64,000 nt of DNA from an uncultured Bacteroidales bacterium (GCA_937914945.1 CALGJF010000041.1:20095-84094), one strand, 5' to 3'; positions 1 through 9,233 are shown, numbered from the stretch's first letter. The notes: a model not told the origin generated them from the sequence alone. Numbers and translations are program-made.

Positions 1-365
1 GTAATGGTTCCCTTCTTGCGCACGCCATAGGCCACATAAACAAACTCCTCAATCTCCTGAACCTCGGACTGCATCACAATGTTCAACACCTTGGTTGTGG
101 CATTGACCTTTCGTTCCTGTTTCCCGTAACCCATGTACGAGAACTCCAATACAGCCTCCTTGGTTCCTCTGATTTCTATGGTGTAATTACCATCGATATC
201 GGTAACCACACCATTTGTGCTTCCTTTTTGCATTACAGCCACACCAATAAGAGGCATACCATCCTCGTCGGATGTTACATTACCCTGCACGGCAAAGAAC
301 TGTGCAAGGGCCCCCTGGAGCGAGATAAAGCAAAGGAAAACAAATAGAAGAATCCCTTTTTTCAT
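1..365 (-). CDS. SusC/RagA-like TonB-dependent outer membrane protein, N-terminal part only
   Basis: Reading on the minus strand from the ATG at 365 gives 121 residues before the window edge cuts the gene. It opens with a signal peptide (MKKGILLFVFLCF, cleavage after a GALAQ-like site). A carboxypeptidase-regulatory-like domain follows, seen as the IGVAVMQKGSTNGVVTDIDGNY stretch in parts and the FSYMGYGKQE motif. Then comes VAYGVRKKGTI, which in SusC/RagA proteins marks the start of the TonB plug. SusC proteins import glycans or peptides with a SusD lipoprotein partner; no SusD is visible because the downstream side lies outside the window. Substrate unknown. Confidence 0.85.
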   Translation of the reverse strand, partial: MKKGILLFVFLCFISLQGALAQFFAVQGNVTSDEDGMPLIGVAVMQKGSTNGVVTDIDGNYTIEIRGTKEAVLEFSYMGYGKQERKVNATTKVLNIVMQSEVQEIEEFVYVAYGVRKKGTI

Positions 366-669
366 TTCTTACTTTATAAAATTAATTAATTTATTATCAA
401 TCTATTACAACAAAACAACACCGACATCACCGCCAATTTTTCAAAAAAACAATGAAAAACCACCGGAATGCCGATTCCACAACTGTTGAATATATATGCA
501 AACAATATTCAACATTATGTATTAAAACTTTGCAAAAATATGAAAAAAAATCCTACAAAATGCCCTAAAACGTAAAAAAATGATAAATCAGTTGATTTTT
601 AACATGCGCAAAAATCTTTTTTATACAAAATGGCACTTATCTGTATAAAAAACCTAAAATATGGAAATG
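366..669. other. Intergenic region, AT-rich
   Basis: This gap separates the SusC-like start from the 3' end of the thioredoxin-like gene, both on the minus strand. It is very AT-rich and holds no convincing gene; a short + strand open frame here runs antisense into the SusC N-terminus and has no family features. The only element seen is a minus-strand -7 box near 533-540. Confidence 0.6.
533..559 (-). promoter_or_regulatory. Possible Bacteroides-type promoter for the SusC-like gene
   Basis: CAAAAATA at 533-540 reads TATTTTTG on the minus strand, matching TAnnTTTG. A CAAA (TTTG on minus) lies at 556-559, but the 15-bp spacer is shorter than the usual 18-21. Confidence 0.4.
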
Positions 670-1767
670 CTACCGCAAGGCATCGCCTATGAGAGCATCA
701 AGCTCGGCGGGCGATAGATTGCGCGCAATGATTTTACCATCCCTGTTAATGAGAATATTGGAAGGAATGGCATCCACACCATACGCTGTGGCCACCTCGC
801 TGCTGCCACCATCGGGGTTGCACAGTTGCATGAACGACAAGCCCAATGCCGACACAGCTGCACGGCACTCCTCTGTATCGGAGTCGAGCGAGAGGCCCAC
901 CACGGCAACATCGCGGTTTTTGTATTTAGCATGCAATTTTTCTATTGCCGGCAATTCGGCACGGCACGGCACGCACCAACTTGCCCAAAATTGCAGCAGC
1001 GTATACCTGTTTGCAGCCACGATATCTGAAAAAAGCACCTTTTTATCGCTCAAATCGGGCAACTCAAAATTCTGATACATCTGCCCCACGACCATTACCC
1101 TTTTACGCAATTCGGCAGCCAGGCGATGCTCAACATAAGAATTAATAACATCGAAGCGCGAGGAGTGCAGATAAAGCGGCACTCGGGAAAGGATTTGTGC
1201 CAATCGCTCTATCTCCATTCTTTGATACACTTGCGATATCACATAAAGCCCCAGACCATTGTCAATATTACCCTCTATCGCCAGCAGAGAGTACTCCATA
1301 AAATTGTTTTCTGCCGTTTCGCGCGCACCGACAAGGCTGTCGAGCATGGCTTTTCCCATGGACATTGTTTTAACAAAAGCAGGAGAGGTGGCATGTTCCA
1401 GATTCTCCAAATGGCTTTTTGCAACAATAAAACGCTGCAAAATTTCGTTGCCCTCGGTACCGCCACGCACAAATTCCTTATCTATATTCACAACGATTTT
1501 ACCGGGTTCAAGCACCACAGGACCACCCACAGCCTCGCTCTCGGCAAGCAGCATGCGCACACTCCTTTCGTACAAACCGCCCGAAAACTCAAACTCGCCG
1601 CCCCTCACCACTGCCGAATCAACCACGGCAAGTTCATCGTTGGGATTAAGCATATATACAATGGTACCATCGGGGGCTGCCGGAAAGGAGCCTTCTATTT
1701 TATAATCATCGCTACTGCACGATAGAACAAAAACCGCGATAAAAAGGAGCGAAATTATCTTTTTCAT
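670..1767 (-). CDS. TlpA-like thiol:disulfide lipoprotein with DUF4369-type N-terminal domain
   Basis: 365 residues. The N-terminus is a lipoprotein signal (FVLSC, Cys about residue 17) followed by SSDD, an acidic stretch resembling the Bacteroides surface-export signal. Residues about 24-120 resemble the DUF4369 beta domain (EGSFPAAPDGTIVYML). The last ~110 residues are a thioredoxin fold with WASWCVPCRAELP (CxxC near 264-267) and the cis-Pro motif DAIPSNILI. Such proteins reduce or isomerise disulfides in the periplasm or on the outer membrane surface; the partner is unknown. It lies 7 bp downstream of engB and may be co-transcribed. The fold is clear, the physiological substrate is not. 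Confidence 0.85.
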   Translation of the reverse strand: MKKIISLLFIAVFVLSCSSDDYKIEGSFPAAPDGTIVYMLNPNDELAVVDSAVVRGGEFEFSGGLYERSVRMLLAESEAVGGPVVLEPGKIVVNIDKEFVRGGTEGNEILQRFIVAKSHLENLEHATSPAFVKTMSMGKAMLDSLVGARETAENNFMEYSLLAIEGNIDNGLGLYVISQVYQRMEIERLAQILSRVPLYLHSSRFDVINSYVEHRLAAELRKRVMVVGQMYQNFELPDLSDKKVLFSDIVAANRYTLLQFWASWCVPCRAELPAIEKLHAKYKNRDVAVVGLSLDSDTEECRAAVSALGLSFMQLCNPDGGSSEVATAYGVDAIPSNILINRDGKIIARNLSPAELDALIGDALR

Positions 1768-1774
1768 AAGGGAT

Positions 1775-2383
1775 TTATTTTAGTGATGCGTTTATATCGT
1801 TAATATATGCCAACAGTTCGTCGCGCCCGAGTGCGCTCTCCGACGATGTTACAAACACCGGGGGCAGTTCCTCCCACTCCTGCAACAATCGTTGTTTATA
1901 GGCATTGATATTGCTTGCAAGCACAGCCTTGGTAACCTTGTCGGCCTTGGTAAAGACTATGGAGAAGGGAACACCATTCTCTCCCAGCCACTCGAAGAAC
2001 TCCAAATCTATGGTTTGCGGGGCATGCCTGCAATCCACAAGCACAAAAAGGTTAGTCATCTGCTCACGGTCGAGTACATACGATGATATTATCTGTTCCA
2101 GCTGCTCGTTCTGCTTTTTACTGCGCTTGGCATATCCATAACCTGGCAAATCGACCAAGTACCACTCGTCATTGACTATAAAGTGGTTGATGAGCAAGGT
2201 TTTACCGGGCATAGCCGAGGTCATTGCCAATTTATTATGGCGGGTAAGCATATTTATCAGGCTCGACTTGCCCACATTAGAACGGCCGATAAAAGCATAT
2301 TCGGGCCTGTTGTCCTGCGGACACTTTTTAACATCGCTGTTGCTTATAACAAAACGGGCACTCTTTATAACAGGTTTCTTCAT
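1775..2383 (-). CDS. engB: Ribosome biogenesis GTP-binding protein EngB/YsxC/YihA
   Basis: 202 residues from the ATG at 2383; a longer frame exists upstream, but MKKPVIKSARFV matches the family N-terminus and the extension does not. G1/Walker A is GRSNVGKSSLI, G3 is DLPGYGYA, G4 is FTKADKV and G5 is TSSES. EngB is an essential GTPase for 50S subunit assembly in the cytoplasm. A TATCTTCGC box sits 16-24 bp upstream of the start, as in other housekeeping genes here. The thioredoxin-like lipoprotein gene follows after 7 bp. Confidence 0.95.
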   Translation of the reverse strand: MKKPVIKSARFVISNSDVKKCPQDNRPEYAFIGRSNVGKSSLINMLTRHNKLAMTSAMPGKTLLINHFIVNDEWYLVDLPGYGYAKRSKKQNEQLEQIISSYVLDREQMTNLFVLVDCRHAPQTIDLEFFEWLGENGVPFSIVFTKADKVTKAVLASNINAYKQRLLQEWEELPPVFVTSSESALGRDELLAYINDINASLK

Positions 2384-2398
2384 TGCGCAATATTTTAT

Positions 2399-2407
2399 GC
2401 GAAGATA
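2399..2407 (-). promoter_or_regulatory. TATCTTCGC box upstream of engB
   Basis: Minus strand reads TATCTTCGC, a one-base variant of the TAnnTTTG -7 box, 16 bp from the ATG at 2383. The same 9-mer precedes recR, prfB, ruvB and mutS. Confidence 0.5.
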
Positions 2408-2457
2408 GTTAAAATCCCGGAACGACAAAAATGTTTCACCCCACAAGCCACCATAAT

Positions 2458-2497
2458 ACAAAATATGGCATTGCGCCTTAACGCAATGCCATATTGA
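2458..2497 (-). terminator. Intrinsic terminator of the TonB receptor gene
   Basis: Perfect 14-bp arms at 2462-2475 and 2482-2495 with a 6-base loop. On the minus strand the hairpin is followed by a TTTTG run, and it lies 16 bp beyond the receptor stop at 2512. Confidence 0.75.
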
Positions 2498-2511
2498 TAA
2501 ACATGTGATAA

Positions 2512-4815
2512 TTATCGGGTGATTTTTATACCCACAAAGTATGTGCGTGGCTGTGTGGGGCCGTAGAAATATCCCGAATCGCGGAACTCACCCTTGTCAA
2601 GGTCTTTTTGAAAACTATTGAAGATATTCTGCACACCTGCATTGAGTTGCAGATTGATGTGGTCGCGCAGAATAAAGGTATAGGCCACCTTGGTGTTGAA
2701 ATCAAAGAAATCGGGAGTGTTCTCCATGCGGTCGGCTGCTATATAGCCTGCATAGTGCGGAACGCACATCTCGCCTGTATATGTTCCCGAGAGCGACAAC
2801 TCAAAGTTCTTCAACGGCGACGATGTTATGGTAAAATATCCATAGTAATCGGGGGTACGCATCATGCGCTTTGTGGTCAGTTGCTCGCCATCAACCTCGG
2901 TCCAAGCCTCGGGCTGCTTGTAACGGCTGCGCTGTGCGGTGAATCCCATTTGCAACGAGAACTCCTTACCGTGCGCTATCTTTGCATCAATGTTTGCACC
3001 ATACACGCGCGCTCCGCTACCGTTGCGACGCTCCTGCACGGGGTTGTTATCGGCATCCACACCCACCTCTTCAAGCACAAACACATCATTGAGACCTGTG
3101 TAGAAGCCTTCGAGCAGAAGATTTGCCTGCCAATGACCAAAGCGGGTTGTCCAATCGAGCGAACCGCTGAAACTGTTGGAACGCTCCTCTTTAAGCCCAT
3201 CGGCAAGAACAATCTGCACACCCTCGCCACCAACGGCTGTAACGTGCAGGTCCTCGTCGTAGGCCTGTGGTGCGCGGAAACCGGTAGAATAGGTCAAACG
3301 CGCCTGGAAAGCATCGCTCGGCTTATACAAAAGGTTTACACGCGGGCTGAAGATGGGGTTGTCTATAAGGTTGTGCTTGTCGAAACGTACACCAACCAAA
3401 AGAGAGAAGTCGTTCAAATCCCACTCGTTCTGCAAGAATGCGCTGGCGATACGCACATCCTGTTTCATATCCCTGTTATAACCCATCATAACGTCGTGCA
3501 AGCTATTCTGCTGATACTCTACACCGGCTGTGAGCAGCGCAGGAGCTATGGGAAAATTCTTCATGCGGTTGGTTATTGTGGCACCCACTACCCAAGTGAG
3601 GTCATCGGTTTTGCCATAGGCATTGGGATCGCGCTGCGCACCATAATAACTGTTGCGGTCTATGTGCTGTATAGACGAGAAGAACGATAGCTTGTTGTTA
3701 TACTCGTTCCAACCGAGGTCGTAGGTGATGCCACCGCTGTTTATAACATGCTCGGTCTGCTCGGTAATATCGCTCTCGTGGGGTTGCAGGTCGAATTTGT
3801 TACCACCGCGACGTTTTTCGTTTGTCGTGTGGTATTCCACACTGAAACGGCTTGTGTGGGTGGGACGATAGTATGCACGCAAGCCAAAGGTATTGATATT
3901 TATCTTACCAAGTTCCGAGAAACCATCGCCGTCGTGATCATAATCGTTGCGGTTGCGATAGCTCTCGTAAATGGCAATGCCATAGCTGTTATCTTTTGAA
4001 ACAAGCGAAGCATTTGCACCCATGTACTGCTCCCAGCTGTCGCCACCAAGCAGAGATAGGTTGCTTGTGAGTGAGAAGGAGTTACTTACCGGGTCCTTTG
4101 TAATTATATTAATGGTACCGCCCACCGCATTGGCACCAAAAAGCGCCGAGCCACCGCCACGCACAACCTCCACACGGTCTATCATGTTCACGGGTATCTG
4201 TTCAAGACCATAGACACCGCTCAACGCACTCACCACCGGGCGGCTGTTGATGAGCACCTGTGAGTATGGACCTTCAAGCCCGTTTATGCGCACTTGCGGG
4301 AAACCACAGTTCTGGCAGTTGTTCTCCACGCGCAGGCCGGTAATGTAGTTGAGACTTTTTGCAAGGTCTACCGAGTTCACAGTCTCGAACAGTTTGAGAT
4401 TGGCTACCGACACAACCACGGGTGCATCCTTGCGACTTATCTCGTTGCGATTGGCCGAGACTACCACCTCGTCGATAATCTGCGACTCCTCTTTCATCTT
4501 GAAATGGACTATTGTGGCAAACTCACTGCTCACGGTAACCTCTTTTGTCATGGTTTCGTAGCCCATGGCTGTTACACGCAGGGTATATTTGCCAGCCGGC
4601 AATGCGGTAATCTCGAATTGCCCCTCTTCGTTACCTACATATCCCTTATTGGTTTCGGCAATCCAAATTTTTGCAAAAGGGACATTCTCCTCGCTCACAG
4701 CATCTATCACATGCCCCGAGATAGTGTTGCCATCGCGCACCTTGCGGTTATCGTGGGCAGACGCAGCCAACACCATAAACATAAATGTTATTAAAAGGTA
4801 AAAATGTTTTTTCAT
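2512..4815 (-). CDS. TonB-dependent outer membrane receptor (metal/siderophore/cofactor type)
   Basis: 767 residues: signal peptide ending near ASA-HD, carboxypeptidase-regulatory-like domain (about 30-115, ISGHVIDAVSEENVPFAKI), plug domain with ADAPVV-like TonB-box region (SRKDAPVVVSVANL) and VEVVRGGGSALFGANAVGG, then a 22-strand-type barrel ending in the aromatic-rich strand TYFVGIKITR. It is of the FepA/BtuB/colicin-receptor kind rather than SusC (no SusD neighbour and shorter). The plug holds an unusual NNCQNCGF Cys-x-x-Cys. Likely imports a metal chelate or cofactor; substrate not determinable. Stands alone, with its own terminator at 2458-2497. Confidence 0.85.
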   Translation of the reverse strand: MKKHFYLLITFMFMVLAASAHDNRKVRDGNTISGHVIDAVSEENVPFAKIWIAETNKGYVGNEEGQFEITALPAGKYTLRVTAMGYETMTKEVTVSSEFATIVHFKMKEESQIIDEVVVSANRNEISRKDAPVVVSVANLKLFETVNSVDLAKSLNYITGLRVENNCQNCGFPQVRINGLEGPYSQVLINSRPVVSALSGVYGLEQIPVNMIDRVEVVRGGGSALFGANAVGGTINIITKDPVSNSFSLTSNLSLLGGDSWEQYMGANASLVSKDNSYGIAIYESYRNRNDYDHDGDGFSELGKININTFGLRAYYRPTHTSRFSVEYHTTNEKRRGGNKFDLQPHESDITEQTEHVINSGGITYDLGWNEYNNKLSFFSSIQHIDRNSYYGAQRDPNAYGKTDDLTWVVGATITNRMKNFPIAPALLTAGVEYQQNSLHDVMMGYNRDMKQDVRIASAFLQNEWDLNDFSLLVGVRFDKHNLIDNPIFSPRVNLLYKPSDAFQARLTYSTGFRAPQAYDEDLHVTAVGGEGVQIVLADGLKEERSNSFSGSLDWTTRFGHWQANLLLEGFYTGLNDVFVLEEVGVDADNNPVQERRNGSGARVYGANIDAKIAHGKEFSLQMGFTAQRSRYKQPEAWTEVDGEQLTTKRMMRTPDYYGYFTITSSPLKNFELSLSGTYTGEMCVPHYAGYIAADRMENTPDFFDFNTKVAYTFILRDHINLQLNAGVQNIFNSFQKDLDKGEFRDSGYFYGPTQPRTYFVGIKITR

Positions 4816-5017
4816 ACGCTTTATATAATCCGTTTGTTAAAATGCAGTGCAAAATTCATATAAAATTAACACACGCACAATCCTCATTTTTTGCTATTTT
4901 GCCGTGGATGATATATAATATTTAACTAAAACACTAATAAATATCGGCCGCCACACAAGCTATAATTGCTTGTTTCGCAAAAAACAACTATTTTCGCGGG
5001 AAACACTTTATTTCAGA

Positions 5018-6358
5018 ATGAAAAAGATAATTCTCACCACCCTTTTAATGACAGTAGCAGGCTGCTGTTATGCACAGATAAGCGACAAAAAGAACAAGCA
5101 GATAACAAAATATTTTGCAGCCGTTCTGGGCAACGACAGCACAGCCAAATGCCCCGACAAAAGTATTAAAATGGACAAAATAGCCGACACACGCGCTGCC
5201 GTGTGGGCATGTTGGCGCAACGCTGTGGAGGCACTGCAAGAGGACAAACTGCCCACCGCTGTAAAGGCCGGAGTAAAAGACACCCTCTATTGGGCCATGC
5301 CCACCCACCCCGAAGAGGGTGCCCGCATGCCGTTCCATTACATATACAAGGGGGATAAACCCGCAAGCGGTTACCCGCTGTTCCTGTATATGCACGGCTC
5401 GGGCTCCAAGATACGGGAGTGGGAAACCGGCTACATCATTTGCAGCAGATTCGACGATGCTCCATCGCTCTATTTCATACCCCAGATTCCAAGCGAGAGG
5501 CACTACCGCTGGGCTATCCCCACACAGCAATGGGCATGGGAAAAACTACTGCGCCTTGCCTTCCTGTCGGAGGATGTGGATGCCAATAAGATATTCTTCT
5601 TCGGCATTTCAGAAGGCGGATACGGCAGCCAGCGCCTCGCATCGTTCTATGCCGACTACCTTGCCGGTGCCGGCCCTATGGCAGGTGGCGAACCACTGCA
5701 AAATGCACCGGCCGAAAACCTTGCAAACATAGCCTTCTCGCTACGCACAGGCGAGAAAGATTATGGATTCGGACGCAACTACATGACACACATTGCAGCC
5801 AAAACCTTCGACAGCCTGCGCACAACCCACCCCGGGCTATACAATCACCAAATAGAGCTTATACCGGGCATGGGACATGGCATAAATTACGATGCAACCA
5901 CCCCATGGCTTGCAAAATTCAGCCGTAACCCCCACCCCGCATATTTCTATTGGGAGGATTACGATATGTATGGCACCCACCGCAAGGGCTTCTATAATCT
6001 GCGTGTGAACGAGCCGTCGAGAGAAAACGAACAGCAACGCAGTTGCTACGAGGTAATCCGCAACGGCAACACCATAGAGATAACGGTGAAAAATGTTACA
6101 TACACCACCATCGAGAGCCTCTACGACATCCCCATGGTGTTCAAGAAAAATTATACACCTGCCACCAAAGGCAACATTACAATATTCTTGAATGAAGAAA
6201 ACATAGACCTTGCAAAGCCCGTAACAATAACCGTTAACGGGCGCACCGCTTTCAACGGCAAGGTAAAGCCGAGTGTTAAGGCTATGGTGGAAAGCTGCGC
6301 TCTCTTTTTCGACCCCGAAAGAGTGTTCCCCGCCGCTGTCGATGTCGATATAAAATAG
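5018..6358 (+). CDS. Exported alpha/beta hydrolase (esterase/PHB-depolymerase-like)
   Basis: 446 residues from the ATG at 5018, chosen because MKKIILTTLLMTVAG..CYAQ is a good signal peptide; the frame extends 48 bases upstream without support. Alpha/beta hydrolase features: oxyanion region FLYMHGSGSK, nucleophile elbow GISEGGYG (Ser) and late GMGHGINYD (His). The C-terminal ~120 residues (after AYFYWEDYDMYGTHRKGFYN) look like a beta-rich accessory region. Probably a periplasmic or secreted esterase. No sugar-utilisation genes are adjacent, so the substrate is open. recR follows about 70 bp downstream with its own promoter-like box. Confidence 0.7.
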   Translation: MKKIILTTLLMTVAGCCYAQISDKKNKQITKYFAAVLGNDSTAKCPDKSIKMDKIADTRAAVWACWRNAVEALQEDKLPTAVKAGVKDTLYWAMPTHPEEGARMPFHYIYKGDKPASGYPLFLYMHGSGSKIREWETGYIICSRFDDAPSLYFIPQIPSERHYRWAIPTQQWAWEKLLRLAFLSEDVDANKIFFFGISEGGYGSQRLASFYADYLAGAGPMAGGEPLQNAPAENLANIAFSLRTGEKDYGFGRNYMTHIAAKTFDSLRTTHPGLYNHQIELIPGMGHGINYDATTPWLAKFSRNPHPAYFYWEDYDMYGTHRKGFYNLRVNEPSRENEQQRSCYEVIRNGNTIEITVKNVTYTTIESLYDIPMVFKKNYTPATKGNITIFLNEENIDLAKPVTITVNGRTAFNGKVKPSVKAMVESCALFFDPERVFPAAVDVDIK

Positions 6359-6388
6359 GTAATGTAAAGAAAATAGCAGATTTTATCG

Positions 6389-6397
6389 TATCTTCGC
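6389..6397 (+). promoter_or_regulatory. TATCTTCGC box upstream of recR
   Basis: TATCTTCGC lies 31 bp before the recR ATG. It matches TAnnTTTG except at one base and recurs before engB, prfB, ruvB and mutS. Confidence 0.5.
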
Positions 6398-6428
6398 ACC
6401 GCAAAACGAGAGTAACAGATAAAAACAG

Positions 6429-7049
6429 ATGAATCAGGAATACCCATCGGCACTGCTTGAAAGGGCGGTAAACGAGTTTAGCAAACTGCCGGGCATAGGA
6501 CGCAAAACAGCCACACGGCTGGTGTTGCACATGCTGCGCCGCAAGGAAGAGGAGGTTGCAGCCTTCTCCGATGCCATACTGCGCCTGAAACAAGAGGCGA
6601 AATACTGCACCGAGTGCCACAGCATATCCGACACCGATATATGCCCCATCTGCGCCAATCCGTTGCGCGACCACAGCCTCATTTGCGTAGTGGAAAACAT
6701 ACAGGATGTAATGGCCGTGGAAAACACCATGCAATACCGTGGCGTGTATCATGTGCTTGGCGGGGTAATATCGCCCATGGATGGGGTATCCCCTGCCGAC
6801 TTGCAGATAGAGAGCCTCATCGAGCGTGTTGCACGCGGCGACGTAAAAGAGATAATTCTGGCATTGAGCTCCACCATGGAGGGCGACACCACCAATTTTT
6901 ACATCTACCGCAAACTGATGCAATACGATGTAAAATTATCGGTGATAGCCCGCGGAATATCAGTGGGCGACGAGCTTGAATATGCCGACGAGGTAACCCT
7001 TGGCCGCTCCATAGTAAACAGAACACCGTTCACAGGAAAAACCATATAA
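6429..7049 (+). CDS. recR: Recombination mediator protein RecR
   Basis: 206 residues, usual length. Helix-hairpin-helix FSKLPGIGRKTATRLVLHML near the N-terminus, the C4 zinc finger (CTECHSISDTDICPIC) at about 58-73, and a Toprim domain with CVVENIQDVMAVE and ILALSSTMEGD. RecR with RecO loads RecA on SSB-coated gaps in the RecFOR pathway. It heads a four-gene run: a membrane protein 4 bp downstream, then a glycosyltransferase and a GNAT acetyltransferase with ATGA overlaps, so all four are probably one transcript. Confidence 0.97.
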   Translation: MNQEYPSALLERAVNEFSKLPGIGRKTATRLVLHMLRRKEEEVAAFSDAILRLKQEAKYCTECHSISDTDICPICANPLRDHSLICVVENIQDVMAVENTMQYRGVYHVLGGVISPMDGVSPADLQIESLIERVARGDVKEIILALSSTMEGDTTNFYIYRKLMQYDVKLSVIARGISVGDELEYADEVTLGRSIVNRTPFTGKTI

Positions 7050-7053
7050 AACC

Positions 7054-7500
7054 ATGCAGAAAGAGGAGGTAATAAAAAAAGCGCGCATAGCTTTCATGGC
7101 ACAAGCCACAATAGCCGCGTTGCTTATAGCACTTTTTGAAACAGGCTGTATAGCAAGTGATATACCCAGCATACCTCCCACCACACGCTACATAGCCGAG
7201 GTCGCCGGGATTATGCTCACCATAATACTCATACCACTTGCAATAAAAGGGTTTTCCATGCAAATGACACGCGCTGCAAAAGAGAAAACAAGCCATTTCT
7301 TCGAATGTTACAGAGCAAAGAGCAATGCCCGCACCACCATCCTTTTTTTAGTGATAATGATGAACACCGCACTCTATTATATAATGGACAACAATAGCGC
7401 GCTCTACTGCGGCCTGCTTGGCATTGCCACCGCCATATACAGCTACCCCACCCAAGCCGCACTCAACAGCTACTGCAATACAGAAGAAAAAAAAGCATGA
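7054..7500 (+). CDS. Conserved small membrane protein, function unknown
   Basis: 148 residues with four predicted membrane helices (about 13-33, 48-66, 94-112 and 118-138) and a short cytoplasmic segment rich in Lys/Glu between the second and third. No catalytic motif or family was recognised. The start lies 4 bp after recR and its stop overlaps the next start (ATGA), so translation is probably coupled to the glycosyltransferase. It could be an accessory to that enzyme, but this rests on position only. Confidence 0.75.
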   Translation: MQKEEVIKKARIAFMAQATIAALLIALFETGCIASDIPSIPPTTRYIAEVAGIMLTIILIPLAIKGFSMQMTRAAKEKTSHFFECYRAKSNARTTILFLVIMMNTALYYIMDNNSALYCGLLGIATAIYSYPTQAALNSYCNTEEKKA

Positions 7501-8702
7501 AACTATCAATCATCATAGTAAGCTACAATGTAAAGCACTACCTGGAACAGTGCTTGCTATCGCTCTTCAAAGCAGGCAGAGACGACATCCCCATGGAGAT
7601 ATTTGTGGTGGATAATGCCGGCAGCGACGGCTCGCCCGCATACATAAAGGAGCGATTCCCCGCGGCAGAATACCCCAACCTGCATGTGATAGCCAACGCC
7701 CGCAACATTGGATTCGGCAAGGCCAACAACCAAGCCGTTGCAAAAGCAAAGGGAGAATACATACTTTTTATAAACCCCGACACCATAGTTGCCGAAAACA
7801 CTTTGCACGATGCCGTAACCTATGCCGATGCACACCCACAGCTTGGCGGCCTGGGCACCATGATGCTGCACAGCGATGGTAAATTTGCCAACGAGTCGCG
7901 CCGAGGACTGCCCACCCCCTGGACCGCACTATGCAAAATGAGCGGGCTGTGTGCCCTCTTCCCCAAGAGCAAAACATTTGGAAAATACTACATGCAGTAT
8001 TTGGACAAGGAACAGCCCTCGCAGATTGAGATTATATCGGGAGCATTCTTCCTCGCCCGTAAAAGCGCACTCGACCAAACAGGATTGTTCGACGAAGCAT
8101 TCTTTATGTATGGCGAGGATATAGACCTATCCTATCGCCTGCTGCAAAAAGGGTACGAAAACCACTATATACCATCGCCCATAATACACTATAAAGGGGA
8201 GAGCACTCAAAAAAGCACATTCAAATATGTGCACATATTCTACACGGCAATGCTCATCTTCTTTAAGAAACATTTTCGCCACTACGGCCCCCTGCTCACC
8301 CTGCCCATAAAAGCAGCCATCCTGTTGCGAGCCATAATAGCCGTGGCGGCACAATATACCACCCGTGCCAAAGAATTCATGTTCCCGCCCAAAGATGCAC
8401 AGAACTATAACTACATATACATGGGGCGCAACAGCGAAAAAGTAAAAGCCATTGCCAACGAGTGGTGCCTCGACATCACCATTATCGAGGCCGATGAGCA
8501 GAGCCACCCCGCCCACACACTGCCACAGATAGAAAAAAACACAGCATACGTTATATACGACACCGACAATTTCAGCTACTCATATATAATGGAAACCTTC
8601 CGCAAGAACAGTGGCAAGGCCGGAGCAGGTACCTTCTACCCCAAGAGCAACACCATAATAACGCACACCGACATATTCACCCTTTCAGCCGATAAACAAT
8701 GA
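7497..8702 (+). CDS. Family 2 glycosyltransferase (rhamnosyltransferase-like)
   Basis: 401 residues. The GT-A domain occupies roughly 1-230: N-terminal LSIIIVSYNVKHYLEQCL, VVDNAGSDGS, NIGFGKANNQ, the metal-binding DxD-like INPDT, and ISGAFFLARKSAL with EDIDLSYR. A hydrophobic stretch near 260-285 could tether it to the inner membrane, and ~110 C-terminal residues are of unknown type. The family transfers a sugar from an NDP-sugar, usually to a glycolipid or O-antigen acceptor. Coupled by ATGA overlaps to the genes on both sides. Confidence 0.88.
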   Translation: MKLSIIIVSYNVKHYLEQCLLSLFKAGRDDIPMEIFVVDNAGSDGSPAYIKERFPAAEYPNLHVIANARNIGFGKANNQAVAKAKGEYILFINPDTIVAENTLHDAVTYADAHPQLGGLGTMMLHSDGKFANESRRGLPTPWTALCKMSGLCALFPKSKTFGKYYMQYLDKEQPSQIEIISGAFFLARKSALDQTGLFDEAFFMYGEDIDLSYRLLQKGYENHYIPSPIIHYKGESTQKSTFKYVHIFYTAMLIFFKKHFRHYGPLLTLPIKAAILLRAIIAVAAQYTTRAKEFMFPPKDAQNYNYIYMGRNSEKVKAIANEWCLDITIIEADEQSHPAHTLPQIEKNTAYVIYDTDNFSYSYIMETFRKNSGKAGAGTFYPKSNTIITHTDIFTLSADKQ

Positions 8703-9217
8703 GTACATTGAGAAAAGCCTCCCTGCGCGCACTTGAGCCCGAAGACCTGGAATTGCTCTACACCATTGAGAACGACAGCGACACATGGGATATATGCTCG
8801 GCAAGAGTAAACTACTCGCGATATGCTATAAAACAATATCTTGCACAGCAACCGCAAGAGATAACCACAGCCGGTGAGGTGCGCCTTGTGATAACCGACA
8901 GCGACACAGGCGAAGCAGTGGGCCTCATAGACCTCACAAACTACTCCGCCACCAACCGCAGCGCAGAGATAGGGATTACACTGCTGAAAGAGCATCGAGG
9001 CAAAGGATATGGCAGGGCAGCCATAAAAGCCATGGAGCAATACGCAAAAGAGGCCGCCAACCTGCGAATGATATACGCCCACACCCTTGCCGACCGAAAC
9101 TCCGTAGCCAAGAACCTGTTCCTCCACAGCAACTACATACCTGTTGCCGTGCTCCCCGAATGGCATTTTTGCAACGGCGAATATGTAGATTTGACCGTTT
9201 TCAAAAAAAATCTGTAA
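8699..9217 (+). CDS. GNAT-family N-acetyltransferase (RimJ/RimL/SpeG type)
   Basis: 172 residues with the RimJ/SpeG-like start LRALEPEDLELLYTIEND, the acetyl-CoA loop LLKEHRGKGYGRAAIKAM (R/Q-x-x-G-x-G/A) and the late NSVAKNLFLHSNY motif. It would transfer acetyl from acetyl-CoA to an amine: an N-terminus, a polyamine or an amino sugar. Last gene of the recR run; starts 4 bases inside the glycosyltransferase. Pairing with a glycosyltransferase fits acetylation of a sugar nucleotide, but that is inference. Confidence 0.85.
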   Translation: MSTLRKASLRALEPEDLELLYTIENDSDTWDICSARVNYSRYAIKQYLAQQPQEITTAGEVRLVITDSDTGEAVGLIDLTNYSATNRSAEIGITLLKEHRGKGYGRAAIKAMEQYAKEAANLRMIYAHTLADRNSVAKNLFLHSNYIPVAVLPEWHFCNGEYVDLTVFKKNL

Positions 9218-9233
9218 AAAAACCGCCAAATTA

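Noticed and set aside
217..489. 90-residue plus-strand frame at the SusC promoter
   Set aside because: Runs antisense through the SusC signal peptide region into AT-rich spacer; no family features.
2608..3690. 360-residue plus-strand open frame
   Set aside because: Lies entirely antisense to the TonB receptor, has no family motif and has scattered Cys/His typical of shadow frames.
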